Shown: positions 1 through 9,501, counted from the stretch's first letter. The stretch: DNA of 64,000 nt from Chryseobacterium sp. KLBC 52 (GCF_003347605.1 NZ_QDFZ01000023.1:18545-82544), one strand, 5' to 3'. A program made the numbers and translations. Notes: generated by a model not told the origin, from the sequence alone.

Positions 1-889
1 GTATAGGGAAAGAATAAATATAAATACCGTAAGAAGTATCTCCGATAGTCTCTCCAACTTTATTAAGATATCGGGTAGAGCTTTTCCCAAGAAGAATAAC
101 CAGCAGAGGCAGGGTAATGTAGCAGGTATACTGATTAATATTTAAATAAACACTGGCAATAAGAACAGCGAAAGACAGTATAATAAGAATGTTTTCTGTT
201 CTTTTATTGGTATTCAGATAAGTCATGATCATTCCTCCAACGAAAAAGCACATCAGATTATAAAAGTGATTACTTCCCAGTTCCATTTTCATGAATAGTC
301 CGTGAAGGAAATAGGGATGAAAAAGACTTAAGAGATAACTTGATATAAATAGAAGAATGATGACCGTTTTCACAAATGTTTTTTCCCGGATAAAGAAAAG
401 TAGTGAAACCATGACATACATGCTGAATTCGTAGCATATAGTCCACAAACTTCCATTGATACTATGTTTGTAAGGATTGTTTTCGAAAACACCGTCGATA
501 CCTTTCTGACGGAAGAATAGTGTTATATTTTGAGGAATATATGTGTATACAGATTTGTTCTGTAAATAAGGAACAGAACTTTCATAGACTGCAGGTGCTA
601 ATAAAACAGTAAGAAAAAGTACCACTAAGAGTGCCGGAAAAAGTCGTAAAAGTCTTTTCCAGTAAAAATCGGGAAGACTTTTGCAACGAAGCAGACTTTT
701 AAAAATCAGATATCCGGAGATAATAAAAAAACCATGAACTCCCAGATAAGAAAATTCCATCTGGCCGCTGGTAAGCTGTGACAGTAGATCACCATGAGCA
801 GCTCCTGAAAGAGCATAGGAATGGGAAATGACAACAAAGCTTGCAAAAACAAGCCTTAGAAAGTCAAAATTATTACTCCTTGAATTCAT
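1..889 (-). CDS. Acyltransferase 3 (OafA/YrhL-like) membrane protein, 3' end off the window
   Basis: Seen: an open frame runs from ATG at 889 to the left edge without a stop, about 296 codons, so the C-terminus is missing. The N-terminus has the acyltransferase-3 signature: FDFLRL with Arg about residue 12, and SHSY with the presumed catalytic His about residue 23. GVHGFFIISGYLI and SLWTICYEFSMY follow, with many hydrophobic helices between. Known: this family moves acetyl or other acyl groups across or onto membrane-exposed sugars (O-antigen, capsule, peptidoglycan). The start overlaps the end of ribF by 17 bases, suggesting translational coupling in one transcript. The substrate cannot be told from the sequence. 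Confidence 0.85.
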   Translation of the reverse strand, partial: MNSRSNNFDFLRLVFASFVVISHSYALSGAAHGDLLSQLTSGQMEFSYLGVHGFFIISGYLIFKSLLRCKSLPDFYWKRLLRLFPALLVVLFLTVLLAPAVYESSVPYLQNKSVYTYIPQNITLFFRQKGIDGVFENNPYKHSINGSLWTICYEFSMYVMVSLLFFIREKTFVKTVIILLFISSYLLSLFHPYFLHGLFMKMELGSNHFYNLMCFFVGGMIMTYLNTNKRTENILIILSFAVLIASVYLNINQYTCYITLPLLVILLGKSSTRYLNKVGETIGDTSYGIYIYSFPI

Positions 890-1799
890 ATATTTGTGTT
901 AATCTTTTATCCTCATCCAGTCTTTCAATCAACTTGTCAAGACCTTCAAATTTGATTTCATCATGAAGAAAATCCCTGAAACTTACCGTAATCTTTTCTT
1001 CATAAATATCATCATCAAAATCAAGGATATAAACTTCCACAGTTAGTTTTTCACCGTTTACCGTAGGATTGGTTCCCACGCTCAGCATTCCTTTATACTG
1101 GTTGCCTTTTACAAATACTTCTACAATATAAGCTCCTTTTTTAGGTAAAAGCTTGATAGATTCCGTATCAATATTAGCTGTTGGATATCCGATGGTTCTT
1201 CCAATCTTTTTTCCATGAACTACAGTTCCGGAAACAGAGTAGAAGTATCCCAGCATTTCGTTGGCCTCTTTAACATTTCCTGCTAAAAGCGCATTACGCA
1301 CTTTCGTGGAACTGATATTATTTTCATGAATATTAATCGCTTCCATCTGTTCTACCTCAAAATCAAGTTCTTTTGATAATTTCTGAAGAAGCTCAAAATT
1401 TCCGCTTTTATTTTTTCCGAAAGAATGATCGTATCCTATAATAAGATATTTTACATTCAGTTTATCAACTAAAATCTGACGTACGAATTCTTCTCCGGTC
1501 AGATTTCTGAATTCTTCATCAAACTCTTTCAGGAACAAATTATCAATGCCATATTTCTCCACCAGCTGTTTCTTTTCTTCCAGTGTATTCAGGAGTTTTA
1601 AATCTTCATTAGGATTAAAAACAAATCTTGGATGCGGCCAGAAAGTAAGGATTGCTGTTTCCAGATTATTTTCTGTACCTATTTTAGTCAGTTCATCGAT
1701 AATACTCTTGTGCCCTAGATGTACCCCGTCAAACATTCCTAAAGACAATGCTAATGGCTTCTGTGAGGAGTAATCTGTAAAATTCTTGAAAACTTTCAA
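873..1799 (-). CDS. ribF: Bifunctional riboflavin kinase / FMN adenylyltransferase
   Basis: This enzyme phosphorylates riboflavin to FMN and adenylates FMN to FAD in the cytoplasm. The 308-residue length is normal for the two-domain bacterial enzyme. The N-terminal nucleotidyltransferase half shows LSLGMFDGVHLGHKSII (about 18-34) and ISSTKVRNAL (about 162-171). The C-terminal kinase half shows GRTIGYPTANI (about 199-209) and the GMLSVGTNPT segment. ATG start at 1799. The next gene downstream on this strand, the acyltransferase, overlaps its stop region. The 287 bases upstream separate it from the divergent atpD gene. Confidence 0.96.
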   Translation of the reverse strand: MKVFKNFTDYSSQKPLALSLGMFDGVHLGHKSIIDELTKIGTENNLETAILTFWPHPRFVFNPNEDLKLLNTLEEKKQLVEKYGIDNLFLKEFDEEFRNLTGEEFVRQILVDKLNVKYLIIGYDHSFGKNKSGNFELLQKLSKELDFEVEQMEAINIHENNISSTKVRNALLAGNVKEANEMLGYFYSVSGTVVHGKKIGRTIGYPTANIDTESIKLLPKKGAYIVEVFVKGNQYKGMLSVGTNPTVNGEKLTVEVYILDFDDDIYEEKITVSFRDFLHDEIKFEGLDKLIERLDEDKRLTQIYEFKE

Positions 1800-2036
1800 A
1801 ACGGAAAAATTTTGATTGCAAATATAAAACCTTTATTTTTAATGTAGCGGAGGGAACCTGAAAATTTGAAAATGAAAAATTTTGAAAATATTCTGCAATA
1901 TATAATATTATAATAACAACAAATTGATGAATTGCAAATTTGCTGTTAAATATAATGATAAATATTGAATTTTACCTAGTAAATGACAAACTCATTCATC
2001 TCTTCAAAAGCATGATAAAAATCTTTTTTTTACCAA

Positions 2037-2066
2037 TTGCGGGTTTATGAAGAATCACTATATTTG
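2037..2066 (+). promoter_or_regulatory. Bacteroidota-type promoter of atpD
   Basis: TTG at 2037-2039, a 19-base spacer, then TATATTTG at 2059-2066. This fits the Bacteroidota housekeeping consensus (TTG at -33, TAnnTTTG at -7) exactly. It lies 20 bases before the atpD start. The rest of the 1800-2036 gap is AT-rich, and I see nothing else in it. Confidence 0.75.
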
Positions 2067-2086
2067 CACCAAGAAAAAATTTAGCA

Positions 2087-3595
2087 ATGGCAAACCAAAT
2101 TAAAGGTAAAATTTCTCAAATTATTGGTCCGGTAATCGACGTTGTCTTCACAGATGTGGAAGCTGTTCCAGCAATCTATGACGCGTTAGAAATTACAAAA
2201 GAAAACGGTGAAAAAGTAGTTTTAGAGGTAGAACAACATATTGGCGAAGATACAGTAAGATGTATCGCAATGGACGCTACTGACGGTCTTAAAAGAGGGC
2301 AGGACGTAATTGGATACGGAAATCCTATTATGATGCCTATCGGAGAGGCGGTAAACGGAAGACTATTCAACGTTGTTGGTGATGCTATCGATGGACTTCA
2401 AGATATTTCTAAGGATGGTGGTCTTCCAATTCACAGACCAGCTCCAAAATTTGATCAATTATCAACTTCAGCAGAAGTTTTATTTACAGGTATTAAAGTA
2501 ATCGACCTAGTTGAGCCTTACGCAAAAGGAGGTAAAATTGGATTGTTCGGTGGTGCCGGTGTAGGTAAAACAGTATTGATCCAGGAGTTGATTAACAATA
2601 TTGCAAAAGGACACGGAGGTCTTTCTGTATTCGCCGGAGTAGGTGAAAGAACGAGAGAAGGAAATGACCTTTTGAGAGAGATGTTGGAATCAGGTATTAT
2701 CAAGTATGGTGATGATTTCATGCACTCTATGGAAAACGGAGGTTGGGATCTTTCTAAAGTAGACTTAGAAGCTATGAAAGATTCAAAAGCTGCATTCGTT
2801 TTCGGACAGATGAACGAGCCGCCAGGTGCAAGAGCTAGAGTAGCACTTTCTGGTCTTACATTAGCTGAGTACTACAGAGATGGTGGAGAAAGCGGACAAG
2901 GTAGAGACGTACTTTTCTTCGTAGACAACATCTTCCGTTTTACACAGGCTGGTTCTGAGGTATCTGCACTTCTTGGTCGTATGCCATCAGCAGTAGGTTA
3001 CCAACCAACGCTAGCTTCTGAAATGGGTGCGATGCAGGAAAGAATTACTTCTACTAAAAATGGTTCAATTACTTCAGTACAAGCGGTATACGTACCTGCG
3101 GATGACTTAACTGACCCGGCTCCTGCAACTACGTTTGCTCACTTGGATGCAACTACAGTACTTGACAGAAAGATTGCTTCATTAGGTATCTATCCAGCGG
3201 TAGATCCACTAGCGTCTACTTCAAGAATCCTTGCTCCGGAAGTTATCGGTCACGATCACTACAACTGTGCTCAAAGAGTAAAAGAAATTCTTCAAAGATA
3301 TAAAGCACTTCAGGATATCATTGCAATCCTTGGTATGGAAGAACTTTCTGAAGAAGATAAAGCTGTTGTATACCGTGCAAGAAAAGTTCAGAGATTCTTA
3401 TCTCAGCCTTTCCACGTAGCAGAGCAGTTTACAGGTATCCCAGGATCATTGGTAGACATCAAAGATACAATCAAAGGATTCAACATGATTATGGATGGTG
3501 AATTAGATCACTTACCAGAAGCAGCTTTCAACTTGAAAGGAACCATCGAAGAAGCTATCGAAGCAGGACAAAAAATGTTAGCTGAAAACGCATAA
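2087..3595 (+). CDS. atpD: F1F0 ATP synthase subunit beta
   Basis: Catalytic beta subunit of the F1 ATPase, on the inner face of the cytoplasmic membrane. Seen: 502 residues; Walker A GGAGVGKT at 155-162; catalytic GERTREGNDL; GQMNEPPGARARV; the Walker B stretch LFFVDNIFRF; and the SALLGRMPSAVGYQPTLA signature. A segment of roughly 25 extra residues (around 205-235, containing MENGGWDLSKVDLEAMKD) precedes GQMNEPP, as is usual in Bacteroidota and absent in E. coli. Only atpC follows. The other atp genes are not in this window, consistent with the split atp arrangement of the phylum. Confidence 0.98.
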   Translation: MANQIKGKISQIIGPVIDVVFTDVEAVPAIYDALEITKENGEKVVLEVEQHIGEDTVRCIAMDATDGLKRGQDVIGYGNPIMMPIGEAVNGRLFNVVGDAIDGLQDISKDGGLPIHRPAPKFDQLSTSAEVLFTGIKVIDLVEPYAKGGKIGLFGGAGVGKTVLIQELINNIAKGHGGLSVFAGVGERTREGNDLLREMLESGIIKYGDDFMHSMENGGWDLSKVDLEAMKDSKAAFVFGQMNEPPGARARVALSGLTLAEYYRDGGESGQGRDVLFFVDNIFRFTQAGSEVSALLGRMPSAVGYQPTLASEMGAMQERITSTKNGSITSVQAVYVPADDLTDPAPATTFAHLDATTVLDRKIASLGIYPAVDPLASTSRILAPEVIGHDHYNCAQRVKEILQRYKALQDIIAILGMEELSEEDKAVVYRARKVQRFLSQPFHVAEQFTGIPGSLVDIKDTIKGFNMIMDGELDHLPEAAFNLKGTIEEAIEAGQKMLAENA

Positions 3596-3613
3596 ATTAT
3601 TAACAATTTGAGA

Positions 3614-3653
3614 TTTGAAATTTGAAATTCGATGAGTAATTTCAAATTTCAAA
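3614..3653. repeat. Inverted repeat between atpD and atpC
   Basis: A 16-base arm (TTTGAAATTTGAAATT, 3614-3629) and its exact complement (3638-3653) are separated by an 8-base loop. A further partial copy of the arm follows at 3655-3670. The element fills most of the atpD-atpC gap and sits inside an operon. It creates an in-frame upstream ATG for atpC. Confidence 0.85.
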
Positions 3654-3676
3654 CATCAAATTTCAAATTTGTTTCT

Positions 3677-3958
3677 ATGAATATAAAAATTTTAACACCA
3701 GAATACGTAGTTTTTGAAGGAGAAGTAGACTCAGTATTATTGCCTGGAAAAAATGGTGAATTTCACATCATGAAAAACCACGCAGGAATTGTTTCTTCTT
3801 TAATCGGTGGTGATGTAAAGCTTTTTGCTAATTCTATTGATGAGGCTTATGCTAAAAACTTCACTAAAGAAACTGGAAAAGACTCTGTTTTTGCTTATGC
3901 TATCAAAAGCGGTGTTGTAGAATTTAATCATAATAAAGGAATTATCCTTTGTGAATAA
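3677..3958 (+). CDS. atpC: F1F0 ATP synthase subunit epsilon (short form)
   Basis: Epsilon subunit of F1, coupling rotation of the gamma stalk. I chose ATG at 3677, giving 93 residues that begin MNIKILTPEYVVFEGEVDSV, the usual epsilon N-terminus. An upstream in-frame ATG at 3632 would add 15 residues encoded entirely by the inverted repeat, so it is probably not used. Only the N-terminal beta-sandwich domain is present. The C-terminal helical hairpin that inhibits the ATPase in E. coli is missing, as is common in Bacteroidota. It follows atpD directly, and a strong terminator follows it. Confidence 0.93.
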   Translation: MNIKILTPEYVVFEGEVDSVLLPGKNGEFHIMKNHAGIVSSLIGGDVKLFANSIDEAYAKNFTKETGKDSVFAYAIKSGVVEFNHNKGIILCE

Positions 3959-3987
3959 TTAAATGAAAAGCTAAATATATTTTCAAG

Positions 3988-4018
3988 AAAGTGTAACTTT
4001 GTGTTACACTTTTTTTTA
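3988..4018 (+). terminator. Terminator of the atpD-atpC operon
   Basis: A 10-bp perfect stem, AAAGTGTAAC (3988-3997) with GTTACACTTT (4003-4012), has a 5-base loop and is followed by a T run. Confidence 0.9.
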
Positions 4019-4039
4019 TTGATGTAAAAGTCTGATGGT

Positions 4040-4858
4040 ATGAAGAAAGGCATAATCATATTCTTTACAGTTCTGGGTATTTTCCTCCATGCTCAGAATA
4101 TTAAAACCAAGAGAGGAATTATTAATCTTGACGGTATTCCGGTAGCTAAGCTCTCCAACAAATCCAGCGAATATACTTTTATGGATTTAAAAGAGACTCC
4201 GCTCTATACGATAAAATTTATTGATAAAAGCATCGTTGATTCCGTTCGTGACAGCTATATCAGTGTCAACAGAGTCTACAACAGGGATAAAACTATCGAA
4301 ATTGATTATTCATCACCTTCTGCATTTTCCGGAGAAGAAAAATCGGCTGTCTTTACTTCAGTTAAAGATCTTAAAATCATTGATAACAAAGGAATCAATG
4401 TCAAAAATCTTGATGAGCTTTTCTCCAATGTACCCAAGAGAAAACTGGATACCAAGACGAAAGATGCATATGCCATCCGAAAGAAAATTGATAAAATGAA
4501 TATTGAGGTCAATAAAGTAGGAGAGATCCTTAGTAATGGCGTTCCTGTAGGGTATTTTACCAATCTGCCGGTAAGTTTTGGTTCGGAAGATACCATTATG
4601 GACAAAACACCTATTGATATTGAAATCTATGATGCTAAAAGTAAACTTATCGGAAGATATATCACCACAACAAAACAGCTGAAAACAGCGGGTGGAAAGT
4701 CTTTTACAATCTATAGGGAAATGTCGGGCAGAGCTTCTATCCTGAAGTTTCCGACTTACAAAGCACTTGCAGAACGCATGGCCATTATGGATCCCAATTT
4801 TATCAAAATACAGGAAAAAGTAAACGTAGGTACTGTTTCAAAAGAGACCCCTAATTAA
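4040..4858 (+). CDS. Secreted hypothetical protein of flavobacteria
   Basis: No family recognised. The 272-residue product starts with a signal peptide (MKKGIIIFFTVLGIFLHAQ, cleaved after AQ), so it is probably periplasmic or outer-membrane associated. The mature part is mixed charged and polar, with no cysteines or repeats that I can see. Codon use resembles its neighbours. It stands alone between the atp terminator and its own terminator at 4883, so it is probably transcribed singly. Confidence 0.75.
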   Translation: MKKGIIIFFTVLGIFLHAQNIKTKRGIINLDGIPVAKLSNKSSEYTFMDLKETPLYTIKFIDKSIVDSVRDSYISVNRVYNRDKTIEIDYSSPSAFSGEEKSAVFTSVKDLKIIDNKGINVKNLDELFSNVPKRKLDTKTKDAYAIRKKIDKMNIEVNKVGEILSNGVPVGYFTNLPVSFGSEDTIMDKTPIDIEIYDAKSKLIGRYITTTKQLKTAGGKSFTIYREMSGRASILKFPTYKALAERMAIMDPNFIKIQEKVNVGTVSKETPN

Positions 4859-4882
4859 TGTAATACAGATTTTATCAATAGG

Positions 4883-4908
4883 AACGGGCTTTAGCCCGTT
4901 TTTTTATT
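4883..4908 (+). terminator. Terminator after the hypothetical gene
   Basis: AACGGGCT at 4883-4890 pairs with AGCCCGTT at 4893-4900 around a TT loop, followed by a run of seven T. Confidence 0.9.
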
Positions 4909-5215
4909 ATGGATCAAATTCATCCGGCTTTAGCCAAAACTCTAAACCACCCCGTCAAAAATTCTTTGAATGTTTTGCCACCCCTCCGGAGGAGGGGAAT
5001 ATTTTGCCGGTTTATCTATGGCAGCTAGAAATTTGGATTAATCTCTTCTGAATGTGAAAATGGAATGTCTTATCCTCTCAAATCCAAATCAGCTTAATCT
5101 GCAAAATCAGCGAGAGGTTATCATTCAATCGAAACAGGTTTTATTCATACAGAAAATTAACAATTCATAGAAAATTCACCAATTTTAAAAATCCCTGAGA
5201 AAAAAGTAGAAGTTT
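4909..5215. other. Non-coding gap with small hairpins
   Basis: No gene seen. It contains a CCCCTCC-GGA-GGAGGGG hairpin near 4981-4997 and a second GGCTTTAGCC word like that in the preceding terminator. The remainder is AT-rich sequence before the convergent radical SAM gene ends at 5216. Confidence 0.5.
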
Positions 5216-7405
5216 TTATAAACTTAAAATCACCCCATTTTCCTTCAATTGCTGTATCGGTTTTGAGAACCAGAATAACTCAAAATCATCGAAATTTTCT
5301 TCAAATTGATTCTTAAGTTGTTGAACTGTAGGTTTTTTAGAATTTTCAATAGCATTTTCTTCCAATACATTCATCAGCCATTCTGCCTTTTCCTGTTCCA
5401 GCTCCACCTTCACAATATTGGTTTTTAAGTGGAATGTAAGCAACGTATACGTACCAGAATATTTCTTTTTATTTTTTACGCGATTCTCAGCGATTACATT
5501 TTTGGTCAAAAAGACAACTTTTGAATTTGCTTTCAGACTGAACTGTTCATCTTCCAAAAGGCAGTCATGAATATAATCCGGGTGAATGGTAGTCCTTGGA
5601 ATTTTAAAATCAAACCATTCCTGAAGCGGCAGTTCGAAATTGACTCCATGCATATAATTAAACAGAGATTTTTTTAATCCGAAGCTGAACTTATTGTGAT
5701 CGATTCCGGTTTTATCTTTAAAGTCAATATCATTATTGGCAAACAAAATTTCCTGCTTTACCGGAACCACTCCAAAATCTTCAGGGTTGATTCCTACAGG
5801 TGAATGGGCTGTCATGGCAAACTGATGCCAGAAACCACTTTGAAGAATTCCCATCTCGAACATCTGCCGAATCATTTCCAGAGAATCTACTGTTTCCTGA
5901 ACGGTTTGGGTAGGGTAGCCATACATCAGATAAGCATGAACCATAATTCCGGCTTCGGTAAAATTTCGTGTTACATTCGCTACCTGATCCACAGAAACTC
6001 CTTTATCAATTAACTTCAGCAATCGGTCACTGGCCACTTCCAGGCCACCGGAAACGGCAACACATCCTGAAAGTTTCAGAAGATAGCAGAGATCACGGGT
6101 GAAGCTTTTTTCAAAGCGGATATTGGTCCACCATGTAACCACAAGATTTCTTCTGAGAATTTCCAGAGCAACCTCCCTCATTAAGGCAGGTGGTGCTGCT
6201 TCATCTACAAAATGGAATCCTGTTTCGCCGGTTGTACGGATTAATTCTTCAATTCGGTCTACCAGAATTTTGGCAGAAATAGGTTCGTAGATTTTAATAT
6301 AGTCTAAAGAAATATCACAGAATGTACATTTTCCCCAGTAGCATCCGTGTGCCATCGTCAGTTTGTTCCATCGTCCGTCACTCCATAAACTGTGCATCGG
6401 ATTGGCAATTTCGATAACGGAAATATACTGATCAAGTTTTAAATCTGTATAATCAGGAGTTCCTATTTCAGACTGTTTGAAGTCGTGTCTTTTAGAATTG
6501 TTCTTGTAGACAACTTCTTTATTTTCGAGAAGAAAAGTTCTTTTAAATTCTCCGTCTTCAGATGCAGTTTCTAAATTCTGGTAAAGAAGTTCCAGAGGAA
6601 GTTCACCATCATCTAAAGTAATAAAATCAAAAAATTCGAATACCCTCTGATCTTTGACTTCTCTTAATTCCGTATTGGGAAATCCTCCTCCCATAGCAAT
6701 TTTAATGTGAGGATAATGCTTTTTGATCCATTGGGCACATTTGAATCCGGAATACAGATTACCAGGAAACGGGATGGAAAAACAAACAAGCTTTGGCTGA
6801 ACAGTTTCAATTTTTTCCTGAAGAATTTTTAAAGTGAACTCATCTATGAATGTAGGTTCACCAGATAGTTTAGAATATAATTCATCAAAAGAATTAGCAC
6901 TTTTTCCAAGGCGTTCCGCATATCTGCTGAAGCCAAAATCAGCATCAATATTTTCTACAATATAGTCTGAAATATCTTCCAGATACAAAGTAGCCAGATG
7001 TTTGGCTTTATCCTGAAGTCCCATATTTCCAAAAGCAAATTCCATATCATCCAGCTGGTTGAAACGGGAAGCTTCGGGAAGAAAGTTCATGCTGCAGATC
7101 TGTCTTGCCAGTGTAGGAGTCTTATCCTGTAAAAAAGTAATGACCTGATCTATTGTTTTTAAATATTCCTCTCTTAAGGCATAGATTCTCTGAGAGTTTT
7201 CAGAGGTGCTATGAAGGTCAATTTCTTTACTGAAAATCTTCTGGATTCCATCCTTTGAAAATAATTCCAAAATAACATCGATCCCCAAATCTACCTGATA
7301 GCTTGAAATATTCTTGGTATTTAAAAACCCTTTTATATAAGCTGTTGCAGGATAAGGAGTATTAAGTTGGGTAAAAGGCGGAGTAATAAGAAGCAGGTCT
7401 TTCAA
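5216..7405 (-). CDS. B12-binding-type radical SAM protein
   Basis: A 729-residue radical SAM enzyme of unknown substrate. Seen: the [4Fe-4S]/SAM cluster motif HGCYWGKCTFCDIS (CxxxCxxC) near residue 355. An N-terminal domain (about 1-300) has KIAMGGGFPNTELREV and the FDFITLDDGELPLELL pattern of cobalamin-binding radical SAM families. A TIM-barrel core with GFHFVDEAAPP and VSGGLEVASDRLLKLIDKGV follows, then a C-terminal extension of about 200 residues. The reading frame starts at TTG (7405); no ATG lies near the conserved LLLITPPF start. Monocistronic, with a possible TAnnTTTG element only 13 bases upstream. Confidence 0.85.
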   Translation of the reverse strand: MKDLLLITPPFTQLNTPYPATAYIKGFLNTKNISSYQVDLGIDVILELFSKDGIQKIFSKEIDLHSTSENSQRIYALREEYLKTIDQVITFLQDKTPTLARQICSMNFLPEASRFNQLDDMEFAFGNMGLQDKAKHLATLYLEDISDYIVENIDADFGFSRYAERLGKSANSFDELYSKLSGEPTFIDEFTLKILQEKIETVQPKLVCFSIPFPGNLYSGFKCAQWIKKHYPHIKIAMGGGFPNTELREVKDQRVFEFFDFITLDDGELPLELLYQNLETASEDGEFKRTFLLENKEVVYKNNSKRHDFKQSEIGTPDYTDLKLDQYISVIEIANPMHSLWSDGRWNKLTMAHGCYWGKCTFCDISLDYIKIYEPISAKILVDRIEELIRTTGETGFHFVDEAAPPALMREVALEILRRNLVVTWWTNIRFEKSFTRDLCYLLKLSGCVAVSGGLEVASDRLLKLIDKGVSVDQVANVTRNFTEAGIMVHAYLMYGYPTQTVQETVDSLEMIRQMFEMGILQSGFWHQFAMTAHSPVGINPEDFGVVPVKQEILFANNDIDFKDKTGIDHNKFSFGLKKSLFNYMHGVNFELPLQEWFDFKIPRTTIHPDYIHDCLLEDEQFSLKANSKVVFLTKNVIAENRVKNKKKYSGTYTLLTFHLKTNIVKVELEQEKAEWLMNVLEENAIENSKKPTVQQLKNQFEENFDDFELFWFSKPIQQLKENGVILSL

Positions 7406-7418
7406 CAGAAATTTTTTG

Positions 7419-7426
7419 CAAAGTTA
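7419..7426 (-). promoter_or_regulatory. Probable -7 element of the radical SAM gene
   Basis: TAACTTTG on the minus strand matches TAnnTTTG. At the -33 position there is TTT rather than TTG. The start codon is 13 bases downstream, implying a very short leader. Confidence 0.45.
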
Positions 7427-7563
7427 TTCTAAAGTTTTTTTAGAAAAAAATTTTTTCTCCTGATTATAAACAGTGAAGAAAAGTCTTTAGAGATATTGCA
7501 TTTTATTACTATTCGATTTTCTTGATTCTTCTTATTGCCAATTCATAAAAACAATAAATTATT

Positions 7564-8325
7564 TTAGAACAAATTAGAAGGTTTATTAAACAAAGCATCC
7601 GGAGAATAGCTGTCAATAAATGTCAAAAAAGCATCTTCGTCAAAATATCCGTCTTCATCCAGAATTTCAGCTTTCAGCAATCCGATTTCACCTGGTTTTT
7701 CAAGGCTTATATTTTCGATAAACTTTCCGGTTTTCCCTGTTATTTCATTATGAAAACTGATTAAGTATCTGGAATAAATATTTCCTTCAGCTACAGTGTA
7801 ATGTCCGTTTTCTGCAATAAGAGAAGTCATAATGCTTCCTCCGATATAGGTTTCATTATCATTCCCCGAAGCCCCAAACAATACTTTTGAGGTAACATTT
7901 CCGGAGCAATATAATGACCCGTTGACGATAATATTTTCAGCCTGTATATTACCTGTAACAATGAGAACAATATAATCTTCCACAAACAGTTTTTTGGATA
8001 GCTGAAGATCACCTTCTATAAGAATTATTTTGTATCCTTCATCTTCAGTGGTAATTAATTCAAGAGAAATGTTGTCTTCATTTTCTATCAGAACAATTTC
8101 AGGGGCGTTATCCTCATTGTTGATATACAGAGAAGCATCTTTGATCTTTTCTGCTGTTTCATCATCCAGCATTTCGAGAAATTCAGCAAGGCTTTCCTCG
8201 TCTAAATAGCTTTCATTGAAAAAATTGTTTTCCAGGGCTTCATGAACAATGCTATATAGATCTTCTGATTTTTCTTTGAGCTGTTTGTATAATTGGTCTT
8301 TGGTAAGTTTTTGCAATTCTTTCAT
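7564..8325 (-). CDS. Hypothetical protein, possible beta-helix (polymer-forming-like) fold
   Basis: No family recognised with certainty. 253 residues, acidic, no signal peptide or membrane segment, so probably cytoplasmic. The first 90 residues look helical (KELQKLTKDQLYKQLKEKSE). Residues about 95-215 have short alternating hydrophobic strands with glycine and asparagine turns, for example LIVTGNIQAENIIVNGSLYC and TYIGGSIMTSLIAENG. This recalls bactofilin-like or other right-handed beta-helix proteins. It stands alone, separated by 158 bases from the radical SAM gene downstream. Confidence 0.65.
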   Translation of the reverse strand: MKELQKLTKDQLYKQLKEKSEDLYSIVHEALENNFFNESYLDEESLAEFLEMLDDETAEKIKDASLYINNEDNAPEIVLIENEDNISLELITTEDEGYKIILIEGDLQLSKKLFVEDYIVLIVTGNIQAENIIVNGSLYCSGNVTSKVLFGASGNDNETYIGGSIMTSLIAENGHYTVAEGNIYSRYLISFHNEITGKTGKFIENISLEKPGEIGLLKAEILDEDGYFDEDAFLTFIDSYSPDALFNKPSNLF

Positions 8326-8533
8326 CGGTTTTTAAAAGTATATACATGGATCTATTCAGTGGGGGAAACACCTGTTAATAGACCAATGCAATATAATCAG
8401 ATAAATTTGGTTATGCCATAAAGTGATGTATTTATTTTTTCAAATATTTTTCTTATAGATGATTTCTTAAGTTCAGATATTATATTCCTTTCACTGCAAA
8501 TCTGTTTTTTTAGACTTCCTTTACGATAAATGA

Positions 8534-8592
8534 ATGCTGATATAAAAGAGATCAGGTGGAATTAATCATATGATGATGCTTTATATCAGCAT
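8534..8592. repeat. Inverted repeat near the EamA gene 3' end
   Basis: ATGCTGATATAAA (8534-8546) and its exact complement (8580-8592) lie 33 bases apart, just beyond the EamA stop codon at 8604. It could act as a weak terminator on the minus strand. The rest of 8326-8603 is AT-rich, with nothing recognisable. Confidence 0.55.
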
Positions 8593-8603
8593 ATTAATCT
8601 GTT

Positions 8604-9482
8604 TTAAATATGTCCTATTTTCTTTTGATCTCCGATTACATTAAGAGTAACTCCGAAAAGAATTAAAGTAATCCCGATGAGCAAATTGGGTGTAAATTTT
8701 TCGTGAAACATCAAAACACTGATCAGTACAGCAACTACAGGTTCCAAAGCTCCTAAAATGGCAACAGGAGTAGATCCGATATATTTGATAGCAAATACAA
8801 GACATAAGCTGGAAATAACCGTAGTCAGAAATGCGAAAATAAGGAAGTTAATAAAAACTGCTGTTGAAGGAATAGCAAAAGATTCATTGGCCATCAAAGC
8901 TTTGGTCATAAAGAACATGGAGGTGAAAAGCATAGAATAAAACGTAAGCTTAAATCCTGAAACCTTTATATTTGATTTGTTGACGATCACCATATATAAA
9001 GCATAGAATAGTGAGCTGAGCATTACGATTCCCAATCCTGCAAAATTGATTTCCAGTCCGTTTCCCTTCAAACATAAAACAATAACTCCCGCGAAAGCAA
9101 GAAGTAAAGACGCCCCCGATAGCCTGGTCAATCTCTCTTTGTAAAAGAAAAGCATGATGAGTGCTACAATAATCGGATAAATAAATAAAACGGTAGAGGC
9201 AATTCCCGGCGTGAGAAAATCATATCCTAAAAACAGAAACTCCGAAGAAAGGGCATAGCAAATTCCAAGGATGGCCAGAATTAAGGCTTCTTTTTTATTG
9301 ATTTTAAAACTTTCCTTAGAATACAGCAGATATCCTCCCACCATTAGAGCAGAAAAGAAAAATCTGTAAAACAATGTAATATCCATTGAAAAGTGTGCCT
9401 GTTTAACAGGCAGGATAAAAATAGGAATCAGACCATAGGAAACGGCTGATAAAATTCCCAATGTGTAACCTCTAAGTTTCAT
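8604..9482 (-). CDS. EamA/DMT-family drug/metabolite exporter
   Basis: Inner-membrane transporter of the drug/metabolite superfamily, usually an exporter of small metabolites or amino acids. Seen: ten hydrophobic helices in two EamA repeats, with STPVAILGALEPVVAVLISVL in the second, typical of the family. I placed the start at ATG 9482 (MKLRGYTLGILSA, 292 residues). The frame stays open further upstream, but those codons lie in the terminator hairpin of the preceding gene. The substrate cannot be inferred. Confidence 0.88.
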   Translation of the reverse strand: MKLRGYTLGILSAVSYGLIPIFILPVKQAHFSMDITLFYRFFFSALMVGGYLLYSKESFKINKKEALILAILGICYALSSEFLFLGYDFLTPGIASTVLFIYPIIVALIMLFFYKERLTRLSGASLLLAFAGVIVLCLKGNGLEINFAGLGIVMLSSLFYALYMVIVNKSNIKVSGFKLTFYSMLFTSMFFMTKALMANESFAIPSTAVFINFLIFAFLTTVISSLCLVFAIKYIGSTPVAILGALEPVVAVLISVLMFHEKFTPNLLIGITLILFGVTLNVIGDQKKIGHI

Positions 9483-9501
9483 GTGCTTTATAGTTATTAA
9501 A

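Noticed and set aside
3632..3676. Upstream ATG giving epsilon subunit a 15-residue extension
   Set aside because: The extension is encoded by the palindromic repeat, and the conserved N-terminus begins at 3677.
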